64,000 nucleotides of DNA from HKST-UBA178 sp965223815 (GCA_965223815.1 OZ245019.1:496001-560000), one strand, 5' to 3'. Counted from the first letter of the stretch, positions 25,651 to 34,540 are shown. Notes: a model not told the origin generated them from the letters alone. Made by a program: numbers and translations.

Positions 25651-26637
25651 CTACAGCGATAGCTCAACCCAGGTTGGGTCGTGATCACTGCCATCCCCAC
25701 TATGTTTGGTTCTGCGGTCAATGTGACTTCCTTCCAGTTTATCTCCCAGTTTCTGGCTGAGCCAGATTTGATCATAAAGGGCATATTGGGGAGGAGAGTC
25801 GGCGCCGGGAGGGTTATACCGGTAGCTCCAGGCACGTGTCTGGGGGCCGCTGCCTTGGCGCTCGGCCTTGGCTGGGCGTGTTTCCAGCGGGTCGGCAAGA
25901 CCGTTCATCAGGGGGAGTCCATCGATTGTTAGCATCGGCTTCAGAAATGGTGAGTCCACGGGATCGTTCATGTCGCCAACCAGCATAAATCCTGCGCCTT
26001 TGCGCTCCCGTTTGGTAATGATCTCGGCGATCACCTCCGCTTGTTGCTTGCGGCGTCTGTCGTTAGTACGCTTTCCCGTATCCGGGTCTTCACGATAGTC
26101 GACATAGTGGCTTTTAAGGTGAGTGTTGTAGATAGTAAATAGCTTCTTTTTTCGCCCCCTGTTCAATATCTCAACTGCAAGAAGATCGCGCCCGAATACC
26201 GGTTTGGTCGGCGCTTCCGGGTGTACAGCAGTCTGGAAAGAGGTTATCGCACCTATGGGGAACTTGGACATCAGCCCGACATCGATCAAGCGATCGTCGT
26301 TGCCCTCCACAAGAATGACTTCATTGTAAAGACCACCGAGATAGTTTCTGTTGAACTGCCTGAGTATCGAGATATGCTCGACTTCCTGCACCGCCAGCAC
26401 ATCGAGATCCATACGCAGAATGCGTTCCGCCAGCTTTCCAGTCTGTTGCGCATTTTTACCCTTTACCAGGCGGCCCTTGTACTTCCTCAAGGTGAAATTA
26501 TCGGAGTCCCCAAATGTATAAGTGACCGATAAATCGCGATCGCCGGAATTGCTATCTTCCCGGTGACCGACAGTCGCGCTGAAATTAAAGCGGGAAAAGA
26601 GATTGTTGAGGTTGAATGTGCCGACGGAGAGCCGCAT
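25651..26637 (-). CDS. Endonuclease/exonuclease/phosphatase (EEP) family protein
   Basis: A 328-residue protein of the DNase I/sphingomyelinase-like fold. Catalytic landmarks are TFNLNNLFSR (Asn), VLAVQEVEH (metal-binding Glu), NTHLKSH (His), LVGDMNDP (Asp and Asn) and the terminal GSDHDPTWVEL (catalytic Asp-His). No signal peptide, so it is probably cytoplasmic. Substrate could be nucleic acid, a phosphoester or a lipid; sequence alone does not decide. Co-transcription with the downstream AOR gene is likely from the 17-bp gap, but no functional link is known to me. Confidence 0.82.
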   Translation of the reverse strand: MRLSVGTFNLNNLFSRFNFSATVGHREDSNSGDRDLSVTYTFGDSDNFTLRKYKGRLVKGKNAQQTGKLAERILRMDLDVLAVQEVEHISILRQFNRNYLGGLYNEVILVEGNDDRLIDVGLMSKFPIGAITSFQTAVHPEAPTKPVFGRDLLAVEILNRGRKKKLFTIYNTHLKSHYVDYREDPDTGKRTNDRRRKQQAEVIAEIITKRERKGAGFMLVGDMNDPVDSPFLKPMLTIDGLPLMNGLADPLETRPAKAERQGSGPQTRAWSYRYNPPGADSPPQYALYDQIWLSQKLGDKLEGSHIDRRTKHSGDGSDHDPTWVELSL

Positions 26638-26841
26638 GGGGCGCCTTTTTGCTTGTTACCGGGTCGAGTTTGAGTGTAGACGATAGAGCGTGGCTGCGTG
26701 GCGGGTAACAGGTGCCGAGGGCCGCATCGAGGTTCAGGCCGGCCCCGAGGGAAATACGATTTATTAGATGGCAAACGCCTGCCGGTTTGTGTGCCTCAAT
26801 AGACCCACGCCAGCTGGCCACCATGAGACAGCCGGCGGTTG

Positions 26842-26861
26842 CAGGGTAGTTGCCTACCCTG
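26842..26861 (-). terminator. Hairpin downstream of phasin gene
   Basis: CAGGGTAG-TTGC-CTACCCTG is a perfect 8-bp stem with a four-base loop, 9 bases past the phasin stop. No T run follows on the minus strand, so it may stabilise the mRNA end or act as a weak terminator. The 26638-26869 gap holds nothing else I recognise. Confidence 0.45.
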
Positions 26862-26869
26862 GGTTCTGA

Positions 26870-27211
26870 TCAGTTGAGTTTTACCGCCTTTGAAATGTTT
26901 TTCTCGATCAGGTCTTGTACCTCTTCCGTGTATTCCTGACCCATTTCCGACAATATTGTGGCGTCGGCGACAAGGCCGTCCATGGTTTCGCGAACAATAG
27001 CCGCCTGTCTTTCCATGAATGCCTGGGCGCCTTCAAGATCTGTCACCGCAAGTGCGGTCATCCAGTTCTCCAAAAACAGGCTGGCATATCTGCGTACGGC
27101 CTGTACCTGTAAATCTACCAGCAGATCGACCTTGTTAAGTGCCAGTTCGTTCATTTTTTTGGCCGGAAGTGCAAGCTCCTCGGCACGGGCTGAAAAATCG
27201 TAGGTGGACAT
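26870..27211 (-). CDS. Phasin family protein
   Basis: A 113-residue helical amphipathic protein with the phasin_2 pattern: ELALPAKKMNELALNKVDLL, then QVQAVRRYASLFLENW and a C-terminal helix ending EDLIEKNISKAVKLN-like (actual QDLIEKNISKAVKLN). Phasins coat polyhydroxyalkanoate granules, implying carbon storage, although no PHA synthase gene is visible here. Other phasin-like proteins bind other hydrophobic surfaces. The ATG at 27211 has AGGAG upstream. It is transcribed alone from the promoter described at 27248-27285. Confidence 0.82.
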   Translation of the reverse strand: MSTYDFSARAEELALPAKKMNELALNKVDLLVDLQVQAVRRYASLFLENWMTALAVTDLEGAQAFMERQAAIVRETMDGLVADATILSEMGQEYTEEVQDLIEKNISKAVKLN

Positions 27212-27247
27212 ATGCGGAGTCTCCTATGAGAGAATATCTCTGTTATG

Positions 27248-27285
27248 TTGCACTGCAGCATAGCAGTGAATGTCTTCCAGTGCAA
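27248..27285 (-). promoter_or_regulatory. Phasin promoter with dyad operator over the -10
   Basis: On the minus strand TTGCAC (27285-27280) and TATGCT (27262-27257) are 17 bases apart, a sigma-70-like pair. The -10 is exactly framed by CACTGC and GCAGTG (27268-27263 and 27256-27251). A longer pair, TTGCACTG and CAGTGCAA, covers both ends (27285-27278 and 27255-27248). This looks like a repressor site. PhaR-type repressors control phasin genes in other bacteria, so a PhaR-like protein is a candidate (inference). Confidence 0.55.
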
Positions 27286-27363
27286 TATCCCCTCCAGTCG
27301 CAGGTGGATTGGTTTGGGTGGCTGGAGACTCGGTTGCCAGGAAAACTGACCTAGCGACTCAGA

Positions 27364-28419
27364 TTAGGAGTTCCTGGTGTCTGGCAGTGGGTGTTTCGCT
27401 GCCTGCTCCTCGTCGGCTTCGGGGATTTCGACGATCAATACGACACGCCGGTTGCGGGCGCGTCCCTTTTCGGTGGCGTTGCTCTCCAATGGTCTGGTAT
27501 CCGCGTATCCTACTGCCCGAAGACGTTCAGGGTCCAAGCCGTTGGTGACCAAGTGGCGGGTGACTACCGTGGCGCGGCCGGACGAGAGCTCCCAGTTCGA
27601 CGGGTAGCGCGGAGTCGATATCGGCCGGTCATCTGTGTGCCCCTCCACTGAAATTATGCCAGGGTGCTCCAGAAATAATCGGGCCAGTTCCGACAGCAGG
27701 CTGATGCCTTCTGCCTTCAGTTCCGTACTTCCCGGTGCAAACAGTATAGTGTCACGCACCTCGAAGTGGACGCCTTCGGCACGCTGCGACACGGTAACCC
27801 TTTCATCAAGTTGCTGATTAAGCTTGTCGACCAATAGATCGAGACGATGTACAGGATCCTCCCCATTACTTCCGGGGGGGATGACTACCGGCTCGGCCGC
27901 CGTAGATGAATTGGTTGTATCCTCGGCCTCTGTAGATTCCGGCGGCGTTTCGGCGATGGGCGGAATCGGAAATTCAACTACGACCTCCGGCGGGCTGGGG
28001 AGGTCAAATAGGGGTAGATCGAGTTCGATACTGCGTGTCAGCGGGGCGGCGGAATCATCGACGATTACCTTCGCCGTGAACGCGGGCGCTGCAACTACAT
28101 CAATCGGCTGGAAAGGCTCATCGGCACTCGCCTCTTCGGGTTGGGGCGGCAGATCCGAGAGAGTTTCAACCAAGGCAGGCGCCAATGCATCCGCAGCGGG
28201 GGTGGCTGCTATGGGTTTGTGCTGAGGCTGCAGCGCAAGCAACACCGCGAACAGGGTAAGAAAAAGCGTAAGTATGTCTATGTAGCTGAGCAGCCAGTTG
28301 GTGGTCGGGCCCTGAATAACATCGGCCGTTTCCCAGAATTCAGTGGGTGTTTCCGGGTCGTCCACTCGGAGCTGTGGGTTTCTTGGAATGCCTCTCAAAA
28401 GCGGATGGGCGCTGGACAT
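27364..28419 (-). CDS. MotB/PomB-like stator protein with OmpA domain
   Basis: A 351-residue inner-membrane protein. A single TM helix at about 42-64 contains Asp48 (LLSYIDILTLFLTLF), the position of the ion-carrying Asp of MotB. A long Pro/Glu/Ser-rich periplasmic linker (65-190) follows, then an OmpA/MotB peptidoglycan-binding domain (about 215-335: ILFAPGSTELKAEG, SVEGHTDDRPI, NWELSSGRATVVTRHL, RNRRVVLIV). It pairs with the MotA-like gene 14 bp upstream to form an ion-driven channel. No flagellar genes are present in the window, so use with flagella or with another machine is open. Confidence 0.85.
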   Translation of the reverse strand: MSSAHPLLRGIPRNPQLRVDDPETPTEFWETADVIQGPTTNWLLSYIDILTLFLTLFAVLLALQPQHKPIAATPAADALAPALVETLSDLPPQPEEASADEPFQPIDVVAAPAFTAKVIVDDSAAPLTRSIELDLPLFDLPSPPEVVVEFPIPPIAETPPESTEAEDTTNSSTAAEPVVIPPGSNGEDPVHRLDLLVDKLNQQLDERVTVSQRAEGVHFEVRDTILFAPGSTELKAEGISLLSELARLFLEHPGIISVEGHTDDRPISTPRYPSNWELSSGRATVVTRHLVTNGLDPERLRAVGYADTRPLESNATEKGRARNRRVVLIVEIPEADEEQAAKHPLPDTRNS

Positions 28420-28433
28420 TGGTTCTGCTCAGG

Positions 28434-29237
28434 TCAGGCGCGAGCCAATTCCACCGGTGAAGGTCTGACATTGGTGGTGGATGCGGACCGGCCGGAAGAA
28501 AATGCCTCCAATGTCTCTTGGACGATCGCTGGATGCTCCTTCTCGAAGAGCAACATGAGAATCTGATATTTTACCTTTTGCCAGGCCAGTTTCTCCCGCA
28601 GTCTCTGCTCCATCTTGATGGCCAAGGGCTTAATAATCAGATTAGCCGTCACCAATCCATATACCGTGGTAATCATGGCAAAACCCATGGCCGCGCCTAC
28701 GATATCCAGTCCGCTGTCTCCCAGACTGAAGAGCAGCTTTACTAGTCCGAGAAGCGTACCCAGCATGCCGAATGCCGGGGCAAAGCCCGCCATTCCGTAG
28801 AGAATGCGCAATCGGCGCTGCTCTTGCTCTTTGAAATTCGCGACCTGCCACTGCAGCGCACGTTCGAGATCTCTCTGATCACACCGGTCGACGATGAGCT
28901 GGGCGCCTAGATGCAGCAACGGATCCTGTAACCCCTTTATACCGAGTTCCGTCTGGCGCACGCTGCCCCGGCGATAGCAGGAGGTTATCTGCAGGAAAAT
29001 ATCTTCATCGGCTCCAAGAGTGGGCAGACGTTCTGACACCATGAATGGCAGGTTGCGCAGCAGATGTTGCACACGTTCGAATCCTTCGCTGACAATAGCC
29101 GCCAATATCGTCCCGCCAACTACGAAAAAGAAGCCGGAGATGCCTACCAGCCAGGCCGAAGAGGCGCCGAAAACAAGCGCCAGGCTTGCAAGGAGAACGG
29201 CGAGTCCTAGTAGTATTACGATTTGTTTTTGCTGCAT
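28434..29237 (-). CDS. MotA/TolQ/ExbB-family proton channel protein (MotA-like)
   Basis: A 267-residue protein with four predicted TM helices (about 5-25, 28-48, 148-168 and 183-205). The conserved core GMAGFAPAFGMLGTLLGLVK and GLDIVGAAMGFAMITTVYGL is the MotA TM3-TM4 signature. The cytoplasmic loop between helices 2 and 3 is about 100 residues, as in flagellar MotA, and the C-terminal tail is short. Together with the downstream MotB-like protein it should form a stator complex powered by proton or sodium flow. Confidence 0.85.
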   Translation of the reverse strand: MQQKQIVILLGLAVLLASLALVFGASSAWLVGISGFFFVVGGTILAAIVSEGFERVQHLLRNLPFMVSERLPTLGADEDIFLQITSCYRRGSVRQTELGIKGLQDPLLHLGAQLIVDRCDQRDLERALQWQVANFKEQEQRRLRILYGMAGFAPAFGMLGTLLGLVKLLFSLGDSGLDIVGAAMGFAMITTVYGLVTANLIIKPLAIKMEQRLREKLAWQKVKYQILMLLFEKEHPAIVQETLEAFSSGRSASTTNVRPSPVELARA

Positions 29238-29578
29238 GGCGTTTTGTTCCTATGGTGCCACTCGGACTTGCCAATAGATTCATCGGCCCCTGAGCTCATG
29301 TGGATATAACGCAAAAAATATGCCAGCGACAGTATTCCCGGAAACCGCGGACAGCGGCCAGAGCAGTCTCGAAGAGACGGAAATTTGTTGCCGTTCCCGG
29401 GCAGAGATTCACCGCTTCCAGACCAAAATCGGATGTAGTGGGAAGATCCAGTAGCAGGCTGCGGGTTCAGCGTTGGCCAGAAGCGCATGACTAGGGCAGG
29501 GGTGCTGCAGCAGAGGGAGCTGTGCTTGGGCTGCCTCGGGTTTCGACCAGTGCTACCCAGCCAAGCCGATAAAGGCGC
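29238..29578. other. Intergenic, no gene recognised
   Basis: About 340 bases between the MotA-like gene and the ABC transporter ATPase. Short frames here show no family motif or convincing ribosome site. It should hold the promoter of the MotA/MotB pair (minus strand) and the end of the ABC transporter run; I could place neither. Confidence 0.5.
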
Positions 29579-30679
29579 TTAGAGTGCGTTGCCTTTGGCG
29601 TCAAAAAAATGGAGCTGTTCCGGGGCGAATCCGAGTTTGACCTTGCCGTCGGGGGCCTGCCACTGACTGGGGAGTCGCGCAACCCATCTGCCGCCCGTGT
29701 CGCCCTCCGGGTGCCCGCCGAAGGAGAAGTACAGCAGGGTTTCGTGGCCCAGTGTTTCGGCGCTCTCCACCCTGACTTCTAGCGTAGCGGGGGACGGCTG
29801 CAGGGATAGCGCTTCAGGGCGCAGGCCGATAAATGCCGGTTGTCTTGGCAGCGCTTCCATGTGGTTGAGGACTACCTCGCCACCGGGAGAAAGCCGTATC
29901 CGGTTACTATCCGGTCCCGGTGCCAGGTTGCCGCTCGAAGGGCACACGGGAAAAATATTCATGCCTGGATTGCCGAGAAAGCTGGCGACAAAGGTATTTG
30001 CCGGTCGGTTGTGGAGTTCCCTTGGGGAACCCACCTGCTGCAGACGGCCTTGGTCAATCACCGCGATGCGGCTGCCAAGGGTCATGGCTTCAACCTGATC
30101 GTGGGTTACATAGAGTGCGGTAGTTCCCAGCCTCTTCTGGAGCCGGGTTATTTCTGCGCGGATCTTTATCCGTAGCTGCGCATCCAGGTTTGATAGTGGT
30201 TCATCCATCAAGAATACCTGGGGACGACGGATAATGGCGCGACCCATGGCTACCCGCTGGCGTTGCCCTCCGGAGAGTTGATTGGGGCGTTTCTCCAGGA
30301 GTGCTCCCAGGTTGAGAAGATCAGCGGTTTGCCGCACTCGCTGGGCCACTTGGGACTTGGGTACTTTCGCCATCCTTAGGGGAAACTCCAGGTTCCGACG
30401 GACCGTCATATGAGGGTAGAGGGCGTAATTCTGGAATACCATCGAGACGTCGCGTCGGGATGGCGGATAATCGTTGACCCGCTGGCCGGCAATACGGATT
30501 TCACCGCTGCTGACGGGATCCAGTCCCGCCAGTAGCCGTAGGGCCGTCGACTTTCCACAGCCCGAGGGGCCGACAATCACCATCAACTCCCCATCTTCTA
30601 CATTCAGGTTGAAACGGGTCAGGACCTCGGTTCCGTCGGGATAGGTCTTGTCTACGTCAAGGAACTCGACTGTGGCCAT
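29579..30679 (-). CDS. Sugar/glycerol-phosphate ABC transporter ATPase (UgpC/MalK type)
   Basis: A 366-residue ATPase. Walker A is GPSGCGKST (residues about 37-45), the ABC signature LSGGQRQR, Walker B VFLMDEPLSNLD and the switch His in YVTHDQ. Residues 240-366 form the C-terminal TOBE/regulatory domain of the MalK/UgpC group (IGLRPEALSL, GHETLLYFS). It energises uptake through the two permeases encoded just upstream. Last gene of a four-gene operon, 3 bp after the second permease. Confidence 0.92.
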   Translation of the reverse strand: MATVEFLDVDKTYPDGTEVLTRFNLNVEDGELMVIVGPSGCGKSTALRLLAGLDPVSSGEIRIAGQRVNDYPPSRRDVSMVFQNYALYPHMTVRRNLEFPLRMAKVPKSQVAQRVRQTADLLNLGALLEKRPNQLSGGQRQRVAMGRAIIRRPQVFLMDEPLSNLDAQLRIKIRAEITRLQKRLGTTALYVTHDQVEAMTLGSRIAVIDQGRLQQVGSPRELHNRPANTFVASFLGNPGMNIFPVCPSSGNLAPGPDSNRIRLSPGGEVVLNHMEALPRQPAFIGLRPEALSLQPSPATLEVRVESAETLGHETLLYFSFGGHPEGDTGGRWVARLPSQWQAPDGKVKLGFAPEQLHFFDAKGNAL

Positions 30680-30682
30680 GAT

Positions 30683-31510
30683 TCAACCCTTGATGCCGGT
30701 AGTGGTGACGCCCAGCACAAACCACCGTTGAAACAGCAGAAACACCAGCAGCAGTGGCAAGACCATCATAGCGCCAAAGGCGAATATATCTCCCCACTGC
30801 AGCGGTGGCAGGGAGTGGAATGTGGCAATTGCCAGGGGCAGTGGCCTGACTTCCTCACCGCTGGTAACCATCAGCGGCCATAAAAAAGCGCCCCACTGGG
30901 TGAGAAACGTAAGGATCGCCACAGATGCGAAAACCGGCTTCGAATTAGGAACGATAATGGTGAAAAAAGTACGCATTACACCGGCGCCATCAAGCAACGC
31001 AGCCTCTTCCAGCGCTTTCGGTATACCAATGAAAAAGCTATAGAAGAGGTAGATCGAAAAGGCGTTGGCGATGAACGGTACTATCTGAACAGCATAGGTG
31101 TCCCGCCAACCAGCGAGCGAAACCATGTAGAAGAGCGGCACCGCAATGGCTTCCAGTGGAATGATCATCACCGCCAACACAAGGCTGAACAACAGGTCGC
31201 GGCCGCGCCAAGACATACGGGCGAAGGCGTACCCCGCCAGGGAATTTACCAGCAGGCCGGGAGCGACCACCAAGGAGGTGATCATCAGCGAGTTGGTCAT
31301 GTAATGTAGAAAATCGACCCGCTGGAATACGTTGCGATAATTCTCCAGTGACCCCTCCTGGGGCCAAAAGGCATTCCAACTGCCGGCCTCCGCCAAAACC
31401 CTGGCTTCGGGTTTGAAACTGCCGATGAGCATGAAGGCAATGGGTGCTACGAATAGCGGAGTGAAGATCAGCAGCCCGATATACCGGGGCCAGGCGTGCA
31501 TCCGGCTCAT
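30683..31510 (-). CDS. Carbohydrate ABC transporter permease (UgpE/MalG type)
   Basis: A 275-residue inner-membrane permease with six predicted helices. The EAA loop reads KALEEAALLDGAGVMRTFFTIIVP, which contacts the ATPase. The first helix follows a short N-terminus (YIGLLIFTPLFVAPIAFMLIGSF), as in MalG-type subunits. It overlaps the preceding permease gene by 4 bp, so the two are coupled. Substrate cannot be deduced. Confidence 0.92.
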   Translation of the reverse strand: MSRMHAWPRYIGLLIFTPLFVAPIAFMLIGSFKPEARVLAEAGSWNAFWPQEGSLENYRNVFQRVDFLHYMTNSLMITSLVVAPGLLVNSLAGYAFARMSWRGRDLLFSLVLAVMIIPLEAIAVPLFYMVSLAGWRDTYAVQIVPFIANAFSIYLFYSFFIGIPKALEEAALLDGAGVMRTFFTIIVPNSKPVFASVAILTFLTQWGAFLWPLMVTSGEEVRPLPLAIATFHSLPPLQWGDIFAFGAMMVLPLLLVFLLFQRWFVLGVTTTGIKG

Positions 31511-32418
31511 GCTATTTCCCGCTCCTGGTTGGCGATACGGCGTTGCACCATGGAGATCAGGAGTACCACTACAAACAACACCACGGTCATGGCGGCCCCG
31601 CGGGCGATCTGCTGGCGGGAGAACGCCGATTGCACCGCTTGATACATGATGGTTGTGGTGGCGTTATTGGGTCCACCCTGGGTCATGATTTGCACTTGGT
31701 CGAACAGCCGGAAGCATAGGATCGTAGTGATCAGCACGACGAATATCAGCGTGTTTCGGAGTTGGGGCATGGTGATATGACGAAAGCGGTGCCAGCGGCC
31801 GGCGCCGTCGATCGCCGCTGCCTCATAGAGTTCGGCAGGGATACCCTGAAGACCGGCGAGTATCACCACCATCTGGAATCCCGCGCCCTGCCATAGCGAG
31901 GTCAGTACAATCGCGGGTAGCGCCCAGTCGGGGTCCCGGAGGAAATCGCGAGGGCTCCAATAGCCGAGGCTGACCCACTCGAGAAAGGCGTTGAGCATGC
32001 CATTCGGACCTGGGGCATAAATCAGAATCCAAACCACGGCCACTAGTGACAGCGGAAACACCACGGGCATGAATAGCAGTGTTCGAAATATCACCATTCC
32101 CCGCAGGGTGTGATTGAGCAGCAGTGCCATGGCCAGCGCCAGGATCGTTTGCAGTGGTACGGTAAAAAGCGTAAACAGGGCGTTATTCAAGAGGGCCTTC
32201 AGGAATGCTGGATCGTTGAGAATCCGGCGATACTGTTCAAGGCCCACCCATTCCAGGGGTAGCGGTGAGCCCAGCCGCAAATTGCTGAAGGCCAGCAGCA
32301 CCGCGAGCAGAAAAGGTAGCGCAACGAACAGCAACAACCCGAATAGGGCGGGGGCGCTCATCAAGAACGCGGTTACACCTCGGCTTTCCGCTGTCCGGTT
32401 GCGGATTAATGCTCTCAT
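31507..32418 (-). CDS. Sugar ABC transporter permease (UgpA/MalF type)
   Basis: A 303-residue permease with six predicted helices. The EAA loop is PAELYEAAAIDGAGRWHRF, followed by the usual ITMPQLRNTLIFV. DQVQIMTQGGPNNATTTIMY is the conserved segment of this subfamily. It overlaps the binding protein gene by 4 bp upstream and the second permease by 4 bp downstream, so the ABC genes form a tightly coupled operon. Confidence 0.92.
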   Translation of the reverse strand: MRALIRNRTAESRGVTAFLMSAPALFGLLLFVALPFLLAVLLAFSNLRLGSPLPLEWVGLEQYRRILNDPAFLKALLNNALFTLFTVPLQTILALAMALLLNHTLRGMVIFRTLLFMPVVFPLSLVAVVWILIYAPGPNGMLNAFLEWVSLGYWSPRDFLRDPDWALPAIVLTSLWQGAGFQMVVILAGLQGIPAELYEAAAIDGAGRWHRFRHITMPQLRNTLIFVVLITTILCFRLFDQVQIMTQGGPNNATTTIMYQAVQSAFSRQQIARGAAMTVVLFVVVLLISMVQRRIANQEREIA

Positions 32419-33692
32419 CGAAGGGGCGGATAGCCTTTGTTATCCCGGATATCGCGGTCGATCTCCTTGACCGCGGTATCCAGCGCCGACTGCACGGGGA
32501 CGTTGGCGCGAATATCTGCCACTACCCGTTGGAAGGCGGAGGTGATGATCGGATACGCTGGTGTCTTGGGGCGCGGGATCGAGTATCCGTCCAGCAACTG
32601 GCGGCTAAAAAGGTGCAAAGGTCCGTTATCGCCATAGTGTGCAGACTTCCGGATTGCCGATCTTGTCGCCGGCACGGCACCATTGGCGGATGTCATCTCC
32701 AGAACTTCCCCAGTCCGCAGCAAGAACGCTATAAACGTCGCAGCTTGCTGCTGGTTTTCGCTATGGCTGGAGATACTCCAGAGCCAGGAGCCCTGGCCGG
32801 TCCGCGAACCCCGACCCATGTCGGGTAGCGGTAGTACAACCAGATCCTCTCCAATGGTTTCGGCGTAGCGTGGATATTCCCAGTGTCCCGCCCAAGAGAG
32901 TGCCACCCGGCCGCTAACAAATGCGGCATCGTCAAGGTTTGGGTCAACCCTCTCGCTAACGAGCCAGTCCTGTAGTGATTCCATTGCTGCCACCGCGGAC
33001 GGTCCATTGAGTATGCCGGCAGCGGATTGGTAGTCCTGACGATCTATCAGGTCAGCTCCCGCCGACTGCAAAAGCGGAGAGAGAGCGTAGGTGAACCACT
33101 CACCGGTATAGTTGAGCTTGAGATCAAGCACTCTGCCGTCCTCGTCCCTGGCAGCCAAGTTGGAGAGTATTTCTTCAAACTCGGTTTTGCTCCAGGCTTC
33201 CTCTGGTCCTCGGGGTATACGGATACCGGCGACCGACAGTGTGCTCCTGCGGGCATAGATTCCCAATCCGGAGTCGAATACACCCACGCCATAGAGGCGA
33301 TCTTTATATCGTCCCTGATCGCTGACCGAAGGGATAAGGTTAGATTGGATCTCAGGGGCCAAGAGAGAGTCAAGCGGCGCCAAGTGCCCCTGCCATATGT
33401 AGTTGTATAAATATGGACCGTCGACCTCCAGAAGGTCCGGCAGTTCGCCGGCGACCGCTGCCGCTTGAACCTGGGCATTGTAGGATTGTTCGGGGAGAAA
33501 ACTGAGTTCGATTTGCAGATCGGTATGTTCGCTGTTGAAGCGCTTAACCTGCCGCTCCAGTACCCCGCGCTCCGTGGCCTGACCCCCGTGGGCCCAAACC
33601 GACAACACAAGTGTATCGCTCTCCTTTGGCGTCTGCTGTTCGCTGCAACCGCCGATCAGCAACAGCATGGTTATCGCGTAGGCGCGCCACAT
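32415..33692 (-). CDS. Extracellular sugar-binding lipoprotein of ABC transporter
   Basis: A 425-residue solute-binding protein of the family-1 (MalE/UgpB-like) class. The lipobox LLLIGGC places lipidation at Cys16. Characteristic segments are LSVWAHGGQATERGVLERQV, SYNAQVQAAAVAGELPDLLE and GRVALSWAGHWEYP. It captures a sugar, oligosaccharide or glycerol-phosphate compound for the permeases. First gene of the operon. No sugar hydrolase or regulator sits nearby to point at the substrate. Confidence 0.9.
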   Translation of the reverse strand: MWRAYAITMLLLIGGCSEQQTPKESDTLVLSVWAHGGQATERGVLERQVKRFNSEHTDLQIELSFLPEQSYNAQVQAAAVAGELPDLLEVDGPYLYNYIWQGHLAPLDSLLAPEIQSNLIPSVSDQGRYKDRLYGVGVFDSGLGIYARRSTLSVAGIRIPRGPEEAWSKTEFEEILSNLAARDEDGRVLDLKLNYTGEWFTYALSPLLQSAGADLIDRQDYQSAAGILNGPSAVAAMESLQDWLVSERVDPNLDDAAFVSGRVALSWAGHWEYPRYAETIGEDLVVLPLPDMGRGSRTGQGSWLWSISSHSENQQQAATFIAFLLRTGEVLEMTSANGAVPATRSAIRKSAHYGDNGPLHLFSRQLLDGYSIPRPKTPAYPIITSAFQRVVADIRANVPVQSALDTAVKEIDRDIRDNKGYPPLR

Positions 33693-33869
33693 ACTACCTC
33701 CTCATCTTCGTCGATTAACCATTTCTATATTTGGGCCAGAGTGTAACAGACCCAGCCCGGTTTGGATTTCGTGCGGGATTCCGTTCATCTTGGGTTCAGC
33801 TTGCTCCTCCTAGGATGCATTCAAGGATCGGATATCCCGATCTTGTTGGCAGACACAGGAGTCATCAGA

Positions 33870-34526
33870 ATGAAGAAAACTTCTCTTATTGTTGCAGTAG
33901 TGGCGATGCTGGCGGTAGTGGAAACTGGGGTGGCCGCAGCCCGGGGTGGGGATCAGGGCGACCGGGGAAACCGTAGAGGGGATGCTGTGGAAAGGCCTGA
34001 TCGAGACAGAGGACGCAACCGCGGGGGCGATAGTCGACGGGATACAGTGCGTTCGGAGCGGCGTGATAGACAAAATGCCTTCGCCGACCGTGTCGACAGG
34101 CGTCAGCAGCGGCAGCGATCGAGAATTCGCGAAGGGCGCAGGAGCGGTGAGCTGACGAAACGCGAAACCAGGCGCCTCAGAAGAGACCAGAAACGTATCT
34201 CCAGGATGGAGCGCCGCTTCCAGCGGGATGGTTATCTGAGCAAGCGAGAGCGCCGCAAATTGAATAGAGCACAGGATCGTGCCAGCCGACGCATATATCG
34301 CTCCAAGCACAATGACCGCACTCGCTGGAACCGGTCCAGTAGAGGATGGGATGGGCGTAGAGGTTATGACTATCGGCACTATCGCCATTGGACCCACGGT
34401 CACCACCATCATCTGCCCGTGGTTGAAGAGCAAGTGGCCTATGAGCCCTCTAGTTCATCCAGTTTGGCATTCGATCTGCAGTTCGAGGGCGTTACCATAG
34501 GGTGGAGCAAAACCAAGCAATTCTAA
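33870..34526 (+). CDS. Arg-rich exported protein of unknown function
   Basis: A 218-residue protein with a signal peptide (KKTSLIVAVVAMLAVVETGVAAA, cleavage about residue 24). The mature part is extremely rich in Arg, Asp and Gly. Two related helical segments carry LTKRETRRLRRDQKRISRME and LSKRERRKLNRAQDRASRRI followed by YRSKHN. A His-rich stretch (HYRHWTHGHHHH) near 185 could bind metal. I recognise the doubled LT/LS-KRE motif from small proteobacterial exported proteins of unknown role. The ATG at 33870 was preferred to an upstream in-frame start because it begins the signal peptide. Confidence 0.7.
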   Translation: MKKTSLIVAVVAMLAVVETGVAAARGGDQGDRGNRRGDAVERPDRDRGRNRGGDSRRDTVRSERRDRQNAFADRVDRRQQRQRSRIREGRRSGELTKRETRRLRRDQKRISRMERRFQRDGYLSKRERRKLNRAQDRASRRIYRSKHNDRTRWNRSSRGWDGRRGYDYRHYRHWTHGHHHHLPVVEEQVAYEPSSSSSLAFDLQFEGVTIGWSKTKQF

Positions 34527-34540
34527 ATACCGAGCGGCTG

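Noticed and set aside
27364..29237. Zorya-type anti-phage system (ZorAB)
   Set aside because: The MotA-like protein lacks the long cytoplasmic tail of ZorA, and no ZorC, ZorD or ZorE-like gene is adjacent.
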